A stretch of DNA of 64,000 nucleotides, taken from Streptomyces sp. NBC_01481. GTDB lineage: Bacteria > Actinomycetota > Actinomycetes > Streptomycetales > Streptomycetaceae. Made by a program: the position numbers and the translations under genes. Shown here piece after piece: positions 8,376 through 15,956 of this stretch. Below the pieces are notes generated by a model. That model made no database searches and had not been told where the DNA came from. It was given only the letters and a program-made list of their open reading frames with translations. The DNA is taken from the NCBI RefSeq assembly GCF_026339995.1, contig NZ_JAPEPT010000004.1, forward strand, positions 682,001 to 746,000, given 5' to 3'. How positions within the stretch are numbered: the stretch's first letter is position 1; each line of letters begins with the position of its first letter.

Positions 8376-9536
8376 ATGAACACGAGCAAGTCATCCCGGC
8401 GCCTGCACCTCGGTCGGTCACCGCTGGTGACAGCGCTGGCCGCGGGCGCCATCGCGGCCGGGGGCCTGATCGCCGCCGGCACGGGCTGGGCCGGACCCGC
8501 GCCCGCCGCCAAGGACGTGGCGGCCACACCGGCGCGCCTCGCCGGACAGTGGCAGGCGACCAAGGTCCCGGTGGCCAAGGGGGACATCACCGCCGTGGCC
8601 GCGCTCAGCGACAGGCAGGCCTGGTCCGTCGGCTACCGGCTGAAGAGCGGCACCGAGCTGGAGGCCCTGGCCCTGCACTGGGACGGCACGTCCTGGACGC
8701 AGCAGTCGACGCTGCCGGACGGCAGCTTCCCGCAGGCGCTCGCCGTACGGTCGGCCAGCGACATCTGGGCGGTCGGCGCGACGGCGGCCCACTGGGACGG
8801 CACCTCCTGGACCACGCGCAATCTCGGCCGTGACCCCGCGGGCCGGTTGGCACCCGACGCGGTGGTGACGACGTCCGACGGGAAGGCCTGGACGGCCGGC
8901 CGCGCGGTGCCGCAGGGCATCAAGAACGGGGTCCCCGCCATCCAGGCGTGGGACGGCACGGCCTGGCGCCGGCAGACCCTGCCCGACGTTGGCAAGGGCG
9001 AACTCACCAGCCTCACCGCCGTCGCACCGGACGACATCTGGGCGGCGGGCACGTCCTTCGCCACCGACGACGCCGCGGAGACGGCCCTGCTGCTGCACTG
9101 GGACGGCACCTCCTGGACGCGGGCCGCCGCACCCACCGCTGCCAAGAACGAGCACCGCTGGCTCAGCGGCGTCACCGCACTGGGTGCCGACGACATATGG
9201 GCGGTGGGCGGTTCGACGTCCAAGGGAGGCGATCGCCCCTACGCGGTGCACTGGGACGGCAAGAAGTGGACCGACGTTACGACACCCGCTATCGCCGACG
9301 GCCGGCTTCGAGCCGTCGGCAGGGCGGGGGACGGAAAGCTGTGGGCGGTCGGCGGCAAGGGTGCCGTCTCACTCGCCCTGCGCTTCGACACGCAGCAGCG
9401 CCGCTGGGAGAAGGCAGCCGACCCCGGTGTGGTGGTACGAGGGTTCACCACTGTGCCGAGCACCGCAGACCTGTGGACCGTGGGCGTCGCCAAACAGGGC
9501 GACCTCGTCCCGGCGGTGACACGCCTAACAGGCTGA
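8376..9536 (+). CDS. Exported beta-propeller protein with HWDGTSW repeats
   Basis: 386 residues from ATG 8376; AAGGAG at 8363-8368 fits this better than the GTG three bases earlier. A basic N-region and Ala-rich hydrophobic stretch form a signal peptide ending near TGWAGPAPA. The body repeats a blade unit with the motif HWDGTSWT/S, each preceded by a (D)DIWAVG-type strand, five or six times between residues 85 and 340. That indicates a propeller. Function is unknown; such proteins often bind ligands or scaffold exported enzymes. It probably forms an operon with the dioxygenase and ends at a strong hairpin. Confidence 0.8.
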   Translation: MNTSKSSRRLHLGRSPLVTALAAGAIAAGGLIAAGTGWAGPAPAAKDVAATPARLAGQWQATKVPVAKGDITAVAALSDRQAWSVGYRLKSGTELEALALHWDGTSWTQQSTLPDGSFPQALAVRSASDIWAVGATAAHWDGTSWTTRNLGRDPAGRLAPDAVVTTSDGKAWTAGRAVPQGIKNGVPAIQAWDGTAWRRQTLPDVGKGELTSLTAVAPDDIWAAGTSFATDDAAETALLLHWDGTSWTRAAAPTAAKNEHRWLSGVTALGADDIWAVGGSTSKGGDRPYAVHWDGKKWTDVTTPAIADGRLRAVGRAGDGKLWAVGGKGAVSLALRFDTQQRRWEKAADPGVVVRGFTTVPSTADLWTVGVAKQGDLVPAVTRLTG

Positions 9537-9552
9537 CCGGCACACGGGACCC

Positions 9553-9583
9553 GGGCCCGGACCGCACGCCATGGTCCGGGCCC
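9553..9583 (+). terminator. Hairpin terminator after the propeller gene
   Basis: GGGCCCGGACC (9553-9563) and GGTCCGGGCCC (9573-9583) form a perfect 11-bp GC-rich stem with a 9-nt loop, starting 17 bp after the stop. There is no U-tract, which is common for Streptomyces terminators. Confidence 0.8.
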
Positions 9584-9672
9584 GGACCATGCGGACGGTC
9601 ATGCGCGCTCAGACCGCGTCGAGTGCCAACGCCTGGTGCGTCTCACAGCAGCCACCAACCGACGAGGGCGCT

Positions 9673-10074
9673 TCACACGATGGCGAACACCGCAGTGGTC
9701 GCCGAGAACCGGAGTGCGGCCTCCGAGCAGACGGCGAGGACGACCGCGAGCCCGGCGAGGAACAGCACCGACAACCAGGGCGAGCCGGAGAAGGTGTCCA
9801 GCACCGATCGCGGCACGGTGACATTGAAGGTGGCCGCGGCCATGGCACCGAGTACGAGGAACCCGCCGGCGGGCAGGAAGTCGTGCTGGAAGCCGAGCCG
9901 GAACTCCTCCCACCGGCCATGCCCCTGCTGATGGCCGGTGTGCCGGGCCGGCATCCGCAGCCACTCCGAACGGCCGAGCTTCAACCACAGCCAGCCCCTC
10001 GCCGCGGAGGTGGCACGTGAGGCGATGAGCCGGGCGGCAATCATTGCCAGAGAATGCTCGCCATCGTCGGACAC
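9673..10074 (-). pseudogene. Truncated YraQ-family permease fragment
   Basis: The 133-codon frame matches only the middle of the intact YraQ-type permease at 25830-26840 of this window. Shared blocks are GWLW..LGR.EWL, AGGFLVxGAMAAAT and a hydrophobic run ending in (I/V)CSEA. After CSEA the frame leaves the family and stops, and the N-terminal half is missing. It lies just downstream of the COG0523 GTPase and its terminator. It may be the remnant of a permease that once extended the L32-GTPase operon. Confidence 0.7.
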
Positions 10075-10140
10075 ATGGTTGAGTCGGCATGGCAGTTCAC
10101 CGCCTCGGGTTCCGCGAGTCCGGCGATGGCGGGCATACCA

Positions 10141-10177
10141 GGTTGGGCAGTGCCGTGGCTGCGACCACTGCCCAACC
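10141..10177 (-). terminator. Hairpin terminator of the L32-GTPase operon
   Basis: GGTTGGGCAGTG (10141-10152) and CACTGCCCAACC (10166-10177) are perfect 12-bp complements with a 13-nt loop, ending 8 bp beyond the GTPase stop on the minus strand. Confidence 0.8.
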
Positions 10178-10185
10178 CGGTGGCT

Positions 10186-11355
10186 TCACATGTGCGGTAC
10201 GAGTTCGGGGTGCTCGTGCTCGCAGGCGTCGTCGATGCCGTAGGTGTCCCACGCGGGGAACGGATCTACGGCCTGGAGGCTTTCGCCATCTTTCATGAGG
10301 CAGTCGGCAACGGCGGCCTGAAGCGCCTCGGTGCGCAGGCCGGTACCGATAAAGACCAGTTCCTGGCCCTGTGCGCTGTCCGCGTCCCGGGCGCCGGAGG
10401 GTTCGAAACGGGCGACGGAGCCGGCCTGTGACCACAGGCCGGTCACGCCCGGGCGGCTGGCCAGCCAGAAGAACCCCTTGGAGCGCAGGATCTGACCGAA
10501 GGTCCCGCTGTCCAGTCCCTCGGTGACGAACGTCCACAGGCGGCCCGGGTGGAAAGGCGCCTGGGAGCGGAAGACCGTGCTGGAGATGCCGTACTCCTCG
10601 GTCTCCGGAACGTGGTCGCCGTTGAGTTCCATGACCCAGCCCGGGGCTTGCTGGGCACGTTCCAGGTCGAACAGCCCGGTCCCGAGCACATCGCCGAGGT
10701 CCACGCGCCCGCAGGTCGCGGCCACGATCCGGGCCACTGGGTTGAGGCGGGTCAGGGCTGCGCGCAGCCGGTCGGCGCTCTCCGTATCGACGAGGTCGAG
10801 CTTGTTGAGCACGATGACGTCGGCGAACTCGATCTGGTCCATCAGCAGGTCGCTGACGGTGCGTTCGTCGTCCTCGTACTGGTCGAGTCCGCGCTCGGCG
10901 AGCCCGTCGCCGCCTGCCAGTTCCGGCAGGAAGCCCACGGCCTCGACGACCGTGACCATGGTGTCGAGGCGGGCCAGGTCGCCGAGGGTGGCGCCGTCGT
11001 CGCGGGGGAAGGCGAAGGTCGCTGCGACGGGCATCGGTTCGGAGATGCCGCTGGACTCGATGAGGAGGTAGTCGAAGCGGCCGGCGCGGGCGAGGCGGTC
11101 GACCTCCTCGAGCAGGTCGTCGCGCAGGGTGCAGCAGATGCACCCGTTGGTCATCTCGACCAGGCGTTCCTCGGTCCTCGACAGGGCGGCCTCGCCGCCG
11201 CGGACCAGTGCGGCGTCGATGTTGATCTCGCTCATGTCGTTGACGATGACCGCGACGCGCAGGCCTTCGCGGTTGCTCAGCACATGGTTGAGCAGCGTGG
11301 TCTTGCCCGCTCCGAGGAAGCCGGACAGGACTGTGACGGGCAGTCGTTCGGCCAT
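10186..11355 (-). CDS. COG0523 (CobW/ZNG1-type) GTPase, putative zinc metallochaperone
   Basis: 389 residues from ATG 11355. The G1/P-loop GFLGAGKTTL is near residues 12-21. The diagnostic CxCC metal site is at Cys72-Ile-Cys74-Cys75 (NGCICC). There is a G4-like VLNKLDLVD and a typical C-terminal CobW_C domain ending in a His/Glu/Cys-rich tail (CEHEHPE). Members use GTP hydrolysis to deliver metal, often zinc, to client proteins and are frequently Zur-controlled. The start lies 5 bp after the L32 stop, so the two genes are co-transcribed behind the Zur-like box at 11573. Start codons farther upstream would overlap L32 and lack support. Confidence 0.9.
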   Translation of the reverse strand: MAERLPVTVLSGFLGAGKTTLLNHVLSNREGLRVAVIVNDMSEINIDAALVRGGEAALSRTEERLVEMTNGCICCTLRDDLLEEVDRLARAGRFDYLLIESSGISEPMPVAATFAFPRDDGATLGDLARLDTMVTVVEAVGFLPELAGGDGLAERGLDQYEDDERTVSDLLMDQIEFADVIVLNKLDLVDTESADRLRAALTRLNPVARIVAATCGRVDLGDVLGTGLFDLERAQQAPGWVMELNGDHVPETEEYGISSTVFRSQAPFHPGRLWTFVTEGLDSGTFGQILRSKGFFWLASRPGVTGLWSQAGSVARFEPSGARDADSAQGQELVFIGTGLRTEALQAAVADCLMKDGESLQAVDPFPAWDTYGIDDACEHEHPELVPHM

Positions 11356-11360
11356 GCCCG

Positions 11361-11531
11361 TCAGCCTTCGGGGCGTAGCAGGCCGCGCTCGTACGCCTTG
11401 GCCAGCCGCTGCGGCACCAGATGGGCGGTGCCGTCGACCGTGATCGGCACGAGCTGCGGCGTGATCGCCTTCCACTGAGCGCGGCGGTGACGGGTGTTGC
11501 TGCGGGACATCTTCCGCTTGGGTACAGCCAT
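11361..11531 (-). CDS. rpmF: 50S ribosomal protein bL32, cysteine-less (zinc-independent) paralog
   Basis: 56 residues. The N-terminus MAVPKRKMSRSNTRHRR is diagnostic of bL32. The protein contains no cysteine at all, so the zinc-ribbon ligands of the standard form are absent. Bacteria often keep such C-minus paralogs under Zur control; they replace the zinc-binding version during zinc starvation and free zinc from ribosomes. The palindrome 42 bp upstream and the co-transcribed COG0523 GTPase fit this. A standard copy is expected elsewhere in the genome. Confidence 0.93.
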   Translation of the reverse strand: MAVPKRKMSRSNTRHRRAQWKAITPQLVPITVDGTAHLVPQRLAKAYERGLLRPEG

Positions 11532-11572
11532 GGTTCGGGTCCTCTCTGGGCGGCGCGACGCAGACGCTACAT

Positions 11573-11591
11573 GAAAATGGATTCCATTTCC
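11573..11591. promoter_or_regulatory. Zur-like operator upstream of rpmF
   Basis: GAAAATGGATTCCATTTCC is a 9-1-9 palindrome with eight of nine pairs matching, in an AT-rich island of otherwise very GC-rich DNA. It resembles Fur/Zur-family boxes (GAxAATG...CATTxTC) and sits upstream of the Cys-less L32 gene, a classical Zur target. The assignment to Zur is inferred from target and pattern. Confidence 0.72.
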
Positions 11592-11607
11592 AATGCGGGC
11601 TTTACCG

Positions 11608-12171
11608 TCACTGCGGCATCGGGATCTCGAAGTGCACGGTGCCGACACCGGGACCGTGCTCACCGGTCGTCCGGGCGTCGAAGACCTCCTTGGCCATGCT
11701 CCGCCAGAACGCTTCGGCGCCCTCCACATGGACGTTGGTGTGCAGATAGATGCTGTCGTAGCCCGGGGTGGTGGCGGCGAAGTCGCATGCCCTGCGCACC
11801 AGGGTCCGCGCCAGACCGTGCCGCCGGTGCTCGGCTTTGACGTAGACACGGACGATCTGCGCGGTCGTGCCCGGCGGGTAGCGCTCGGCGAGCCGGCGCG
11901 GGTGCGGCGGATGAGCGGGACCGACCGATCGCACGCCGGTCGTGGCCACTACCTCGTCGCCGTGCACGGCCACCAGCAGCAGATGCCGGGGGTCGTCCAG
12001 GTAGGTGCCCACGATGTCGACGACGTCGCGGTGCCATTCGGGTACGTAGCCGTAGCCGAATTCCCGGTAGAACGTATCGAGCATCACGCGGCGCGCTCGC
12101 TCCACGTCGGCCACCATGGCGGGGCGCACGACGTACGCGGGGTGCGGTGCGTCTTGCAGGGCATCGGTCAT
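11608..12171 (-). CDS. GNAT-family N-acetyltransferase
   Basis: 187 residues from ATG 12171, preceded by TAAGGAG at good spacing. The GNAT core shows the strand-4/helix-3 acetyl-CoA loop around QIVRVYVKAEHRRHGLARTL (V..EHRRHGLAR). The substrate is unknown. The start is 27 bp downstream of the exported peptidase stop, so the two probably form one minus-strand transcript leaving the Fur/Zur-like box at 13743. It could modify a precursor of the product of the divergent operon, but this is only positional. Confidence 0.83.
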   Translation of the reverse strand: MTDALQDAPHPAYVVRPAMVADVERARRVMLDTFYREFGYGYVPEWHRDVVDIVGTYLDDPRHLLLVAVHGDEVVATTGVRSVGPAHPPHPRRLAERYPPGTTAQIVRVYVKAEHRRHGLARTLVRRACDFAATTPGYDSIYLHTNVHVEGAEAFWRSMAKEVFDARTTGEHGPGVGTVHFEIPMPQ

Positions 12172-12197
12172 CGCGTAACTCCTTATTCGCTGAGAAC

Positions 12198-13706
12198 TCA
12201 TTCGTTGGGGACTCGGGGTGTCGGCAGACCTGGGCCTTCGCAGTGCACATCCGTCACCGGGACGGTCCCGTCGACCAGATACGCGGCAGCGGCGCTGTCC
12301 ACGCACTTGCTGCCCCGGCTGGCGAACACGCCGTGGGAGTAGTCGTCGTGGAGGGTGACCAGGCGCGAGCCGGGCAGCCGCTGCCGTAGCTGCCGGGCGC
12401 CCTCGATGGGTGTGACGGGGTCGTGTTCGGAGGCGATCAGCAGCGCCGCAGGCGCCTCGGGGCTGCCGAGCCGGGTGCTGTGGGCGGGTATGTGGTGCCA
12501 GTAGGTGCAAGCAGAGGCTTCGATTCCTGTGACGATCGGCTGCGGGTCCCGTTGCCGCAGTCGCCGGAGGTCGGCCGTGACCCGACCCGGCGTCGGGCCG
12601 GGCCCGTCCGCACACTTCACGACGCGGTTCGCGGACTCATAGGTGCGTGAGGCGGCGTCGCCGAAAGGAGCGGCGGGGCGCAGGAGTTCGGTGCTGCTGT
12701 CGTGCAGGTACGCACCGATGCCCGCCGCGAGGCCCTCCCAGCGTTCCGTGCGGCCAAGCGCTCGGTACACGGCACGGTCGAACTCGGCCGCACCGAAGCC
12801 GTTCACGGGGCGAGTTGCGAGTCCTTGGCGCGCCTGGCGATAGGCGTCACGGACCCGGCCGGCGCTGCCGCCGAGACCGAAGCGCTCTTCGTACCGGGCG
12901 GCCCAGGCGAAGAACACCTCGCGCTGGCGCAGCAGTGCCCGGCTCTGCCGCAGGTCGAAGTCGTACCAGTCTCCGGGACCGACGACGCTGTCGAGCACCA
13001 TACGGCCGACGCGCTGCGGGAACAGTGCGGCATGGGCGGCGCCGAGGTAGCTGCCGTAGGAGACGCCCAGAAAGCCGATCCGCCGTTCGCCGAGTGCGGA
13101 ACGTATGGCGTCCATGTCCCGGGTGGTCTGAGTGGTCGACAGATGCTCCAGCGCGTCGCCGACGCCGGCCGCGCAGTCGTCCGCCATACGCCTCAATGAG
13201 TCGAGGTATGCCTTTTCCGCGGTCTGGCCGGACGGTACGGGCTCCGCTCCGGGGCTGTCGAAAAGGCCGCCCATTGGGCCGCAGTCCGCGGGTGCGCTCT
13301 GTCCCGTGCCGCGCGGGTCGAAGCCGATGACGTCGTATGAGCGGCGCACGCGCTCGGGCAACTTGGCCCGTTTGGTGACGGCGTACGCCAGCCCAGGGCC
13401 ACCGGGCCCGCCCGGGTTCACCAGCAGAATGCCGCGCCGCTCCCCGGGTGGCCCCGAAGCGCGTACGCGCGAGAGGGCGATGCTGATGCGCTCGCCGTCC
13501 GGGTGTTCCCAGTCGAGCGGGACGCTCAGCCACCCGCACTCCACTCGATCGGGGGCGGCCGGGACCGGCATGGACTCCGGGCAGGCGCCGAGACGCATCG
13601 ATGGAACGCGGGTGGTGGTGGCGTGGACCGGGGCGGCCGGGACCAGGGCGGTGGTGGTGGCCATGAGGGCGCACAGCGCGCCCCGGCGGCGTGTAACAGG
13701 GATCAC
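12198..13706 (-). CDS. Exported tripeptidyl-aminopeptidase-like alpha/beta hydrolase
   Basis: 502 residues with an N-terminal signal peptide (TRRRGALCALMATTTALVPAAPVHA). The fold is that of the SlpD/E-type TAP family: oxyanion region VNPGGPGGPG, nucleophile Ser216 in GVSYG, Asp429 (SEHDPVT), His458 (DDYSHGVF), and the C-terminal TAP-like domain. Relatives remove N-terminal tripeptides or hydrolyse esters outside the cell. The start lies 36 bp from the Fur/Zur-like box, divergent from the metallophore-type operon. It may process extracellular peptides or the metal-loaded product; this is inference. Confidence 0.85.
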   Translation of the reverse strand: MIPVTRRRGALCALMATTTALVPAAPVHATTTRVPSMRLGACPESMPVPAAPDRVECGWLSVPLDWEHPDGERISIALSRVRASGPPGERRGILLVNPGGPGGPGLAYAVTKRAKLPERVRRSYDVIGFDPRGTGQSAPADCGPMGGLFDSPGAEPVPSGQTAEKAYLDSLRRMADDCAAGVGDALEHLSTTQTTRDMDAIRSALGERRIGFLGVSYGSYLGAAHAALFPQRVGRMVLDSVVGPGDWYDFDLRQSRALLRQREVFFAWAARYEERFGLGGSAGRVRDAYRQARQGLATRPVNGFGAAEFDRAVYRALGRTERWEGLAAGIGAYLHDSSTELLRPAAPFGDAASRTYESANRVVKCADGPGPTPGRVTADLRRLRQRDPQPIVTGIEASACTYWHHIPAHSTRLGSPEAPAALLIASEHDPVTPIEGARQLRQRLPGSRLVTLHDDYSHGVFASRGSKCVDSAAAAYLVDGTVPVTDVHCEGPGLPTPRVPNE

Positions 13707-13742
13707 GGGTCTCGCATTCAGAGAATCGACGCTGGATCAGAT

Positions 13743-13761
13743 GACAATGAAAACGATTGTC
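13743..13761. promoter_or_regulatory. Fur/Zur-like operator in the divergent promoter region
   Basis: GACAATGAAAACGATTGTC has perfect 6-bp arms GACAAT/ATTGTC and matches 14 of 19 positions of the classical Fur-family box GATAATGATAATCATTATC. It lies 36 bp from the peptidase start and 90 bp from the ATP-grasp start, so one regulator could control both directions. Its pattern resembles the palindrome in front of the Cys-less L32 gene, which favours Zur over an iron regulator. Confidence 0.68.
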
Positions 13762-13851
13762 GATAGCGTGTGGCTCCGTCAAGGCGGGCCGTCCCGGACG
13801 GGTGCCGCCGACGCGTCATGCGTCCAACCCGCGTTCTGAGAAGAGGAAGCC

Positions 13852-15108
13852 GTGGCCCATCTGCTGATGGTCGAGAGCTGGGTCGGATCGATGAGCAGGC
13901 TGCTGCCAAGAGCGATCCGCGAGGGCGGGCACGAGTTCACCTTCCTCACCCGTGACCTGCACCACTACCTGCGCTCCGCCCCTGAGGGCACCGGGCACCC
14001 GCTGCTCGCGGCACACAACGTGCTGACCGCCGACACCAACGACATCGAGGCGTTGCTGCCCTTCGTCGAGCGCACCCACGGTGCACTGGGTTTCGACGGG
14101 GTGATCACCTCCTGCGACTACTACCTTCCGACGGCTGCGCGGATCGCCGGACGTCTGGGGCTGCCGGGCCCCTCCTCCGCAGCGGTCGAGAACGCCTGCC
14201 GCAAGGACGCGACCCGCAGTGTCCTTGCCGATGCCGGAGTGCCGGGGCCGCGGTTCGCGGTCTGCGCGGACTGGGCCGAGGCCGCCGATGCGGCGCGGGA
14301 GATCGGCTACCCGCTGGTGCTCAAGCCCGTGGACCTGTGCGCCGGGATGTTCGTCCGACGCGTCGACGACGAATCGGAGCTGACCCGCGCCTACAGGGCG
14401 CTCGCGGACTTCCCCGTCAACGCGCGAGGCCAGCGCCGCGAGCCCGTGGTCCTGCTCGAAGAGCTGCTCCGGGGGCCGGAAGTAAGCGTCGAGACCGTGT
14501 CGTTCGCCGGAACGGCGCAGGTGGTCGGGGTGACCGACAAGAGCATCGGCGGGGCGCCGGCCTTTATCGAGACCGGCCACATGTTCCCCGCAGCGCTCGC
14601 TGCCGCTGACGCCAGGGCCGCTGCGGAGACGGCAGTTCAGGCGCTGAAGGCCCTCGGCCTGGACGAGGTCGTGACGCACACCGAGATCAAACTGACAGCC
14701 GACGGCCCGCGGGTGGTCGAGGTCAACCCACGCCCCGCCGGCAACCGCATCACCGAACTGGTCCGTCATGTGACGGGGATCGACCTCGCCGCCGCCTGCG
14801 TCGACGTGGCTCTCGGCCGCGAACCGGACCTGCGCCGACGAGCCACCGGTCTGCGCAGCGCGGCCATCGGATTCCTGGTGCCGGACACCGAGGGGGTGCT
14901 GGAGTCCATCGACGGCGCCGACGACGTGCGCACGGCAGCGGGCCTGCTGGAGATCCAGCTCGCCGAGCCCGGCAAGGTCGTCGAGGCAGCGGGCAGCAAC
15001 AACGATTACCTGGGCCACGTGATGGCCGGCGATGCCGAAGGTTTCGGGGCTCGCGATCGGGTCGAGACGCTGCTCTCGGCGCTCTGTCCGAAGGTGGTCG
15101 GCCGATGA
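13852..15108 (+). CDS. ATP-grasp carboxylate-amine ligase
   Basis: 418 residues from a GTG with AGAGGAAG upstream. It has the ATP-grasp architecture: an N-terminal Rossmann-like domain (residues 1-100), an ATP-binding lysine region (YPLVLKPVDLC near 160), an E-rich hinge (VVLLEELLRGPEVSVE) and the Mg/ATP motif EVNPRPAGN near 287-295. A C-terminal domain of about 100 residues follows. These enzymes activate a carboxylate as acyl-phosphate and couple it to an amine. This is the first gene of a tightly coupled operon; its stop overlaps the next start (ATGA). It is the probable peptide- or amide-bond-forming step of a small metal-binding product. Confidence 0.88.
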   Translation: MAHLLMVESWVGSMSRLLPRAIREGGHEFTFLTRDLHHYLRSAPEGTGHPLLAAHNVLTADTNDIEALLPFVERTHGALGFDGVITSCDYYLPTAARIAGRLGLPGPSSAAVENACRKDATRSVLADAGVPGPRFAVCADWAEAADAAREIGYPLVLKPVDLCAGMFVRRVDDESELTRAYRALADFPVNARGQRREPVVLLEELLRGPEVSVETVSFAGTAQVVGVTDKSIGGAPAFIETGHMFPAALAAADARAAAETAVQALKALGLDEVVTHTEIKLTADGPRVVEVNPRPAGNRITELVRHVTGIDLAAACVDVALGREPDLRRRATGLRSAAIGFLVPDTEGVLESIDGADDVRTAAGLLEIQLAEPGKVVEAAGSNNDYLGHVMAGDAEGFGARDRVETLLSALCPKVVGR

Positions 15109-15956
15109 CCGCCATCACCGACACGGATGTCGCCGCCGGCTCGTACGACGAACTCGTCGGCCGTGTCCTCGGCGGAGGCTTCGGCCCTGACCCGCGCACC
15201 CGGCGGATCGCGGTCGCATTCTCCACGCGTCAGGCTGTGAGGCACGACGGGCGCAGCGGCGGCTACCGCAACGAAGTGCTGAGCCTGCGTCTGGCTGAAG
15301 CAGTGGGTTCCTGCGCGGTCGAGCCCGGTGGGCTCCCGGACGGCGCGATCGACGACTGCGTCGGCGCTGATGTCGCCCGCCTCCTGGAGCATGAACTGCT
15401 GCCGGTGCGGGTGGCCGCGCTCGACGCCTACCTGATGCACGTCCTGCCCCACGGTCCCGCGAGCGGCGCACGGCCCTGTCCGCTGCCCGCCGGGAGTTCC
15501 CTGGAGAAGTCACGGGCCAGGGCCGCGGCTGTCGTCGATCTGCTCGATGTCGCCCCGGGGCGCACCGTGCTCGTCGTGGGCGTGGTCAACTCCCTGCTGG
15601 AGGCGTTGCGGGCGCGTGGTCTGGCGTACATACCTTGCGACCTCAAGGGCGGTACGACGGAGTGGGGCGAGCCCGTACGGGCCGACGCGCTGTCAGAACT
15701 GGAACGCTGTGACGCCGTCCTCGCCTCGGGCATGACACTCGGCAACGGCAGCTTCGAGCCGCTGCGCAAGCACGCACTGCTGCACGGCAAGCCGCTGGTG
15801 ATGTTCGCACAGACCGGAAGCGCGGTGCTGCCGCGCCTCATTGGCGCCGGAGTCAGCGCGGTGTGCGCGGAACCGTACCCCTTCTTCTGGCTCGACGGTG
15901 GTCCAGGGACCATCCACCGTTACGGCGGCAGTGAGCTCCCCGGAGCCGCCCTGTGA
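15105..15956 (+). CDS. DUF364 (putative heavy-metal chelation) family protein
   Basis: 283 residues. The N-terminal part resembles DUF4213 (context VAFSTRQAVRHDGRSGGYRNEVLSLRLAEAV). The C-terminal Rossmann-like half matches DUF364 (VLVVGVVNSLLEALRARGL, then CDAVLASGMTLGNGSFEPLR). DUF364 proteins are described only as putative heavy-metal chelation proteins, with no reaction generally assigned. Start and stop overlap both neighbours by 4 bp, so it is translationally coupled to the ATP-grasp and PLP enzymes. It may be a biosynthetic enzyme or a metal or product handler in the pathway. Confidence 0.8.
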   Translation: MTAITDTDVAAGSYDELVGRVLGGGFGPDPRTRRIAVAFSTRQAVRHDGRSGGYRNEVLSLRLAEAVGSCAVEPGGLPDGAIDDCVGADVARLLEHELLPVRVAALDAYLMHVLPHGPASGARPCPLPAGSSLEKSRARAAAVVDLLDVAPGRTVLVVGVVNSLLEALRARGLAYIPCDLKGGTTEWGEPVRADALSELERCDAVLASGMTLGNGSFEPLRKHALLHGKPLVMFAQTGSAVLPRLIGAGVSAVCAEPYPFFWLDGGPGTIHRYGGSELPGAAL

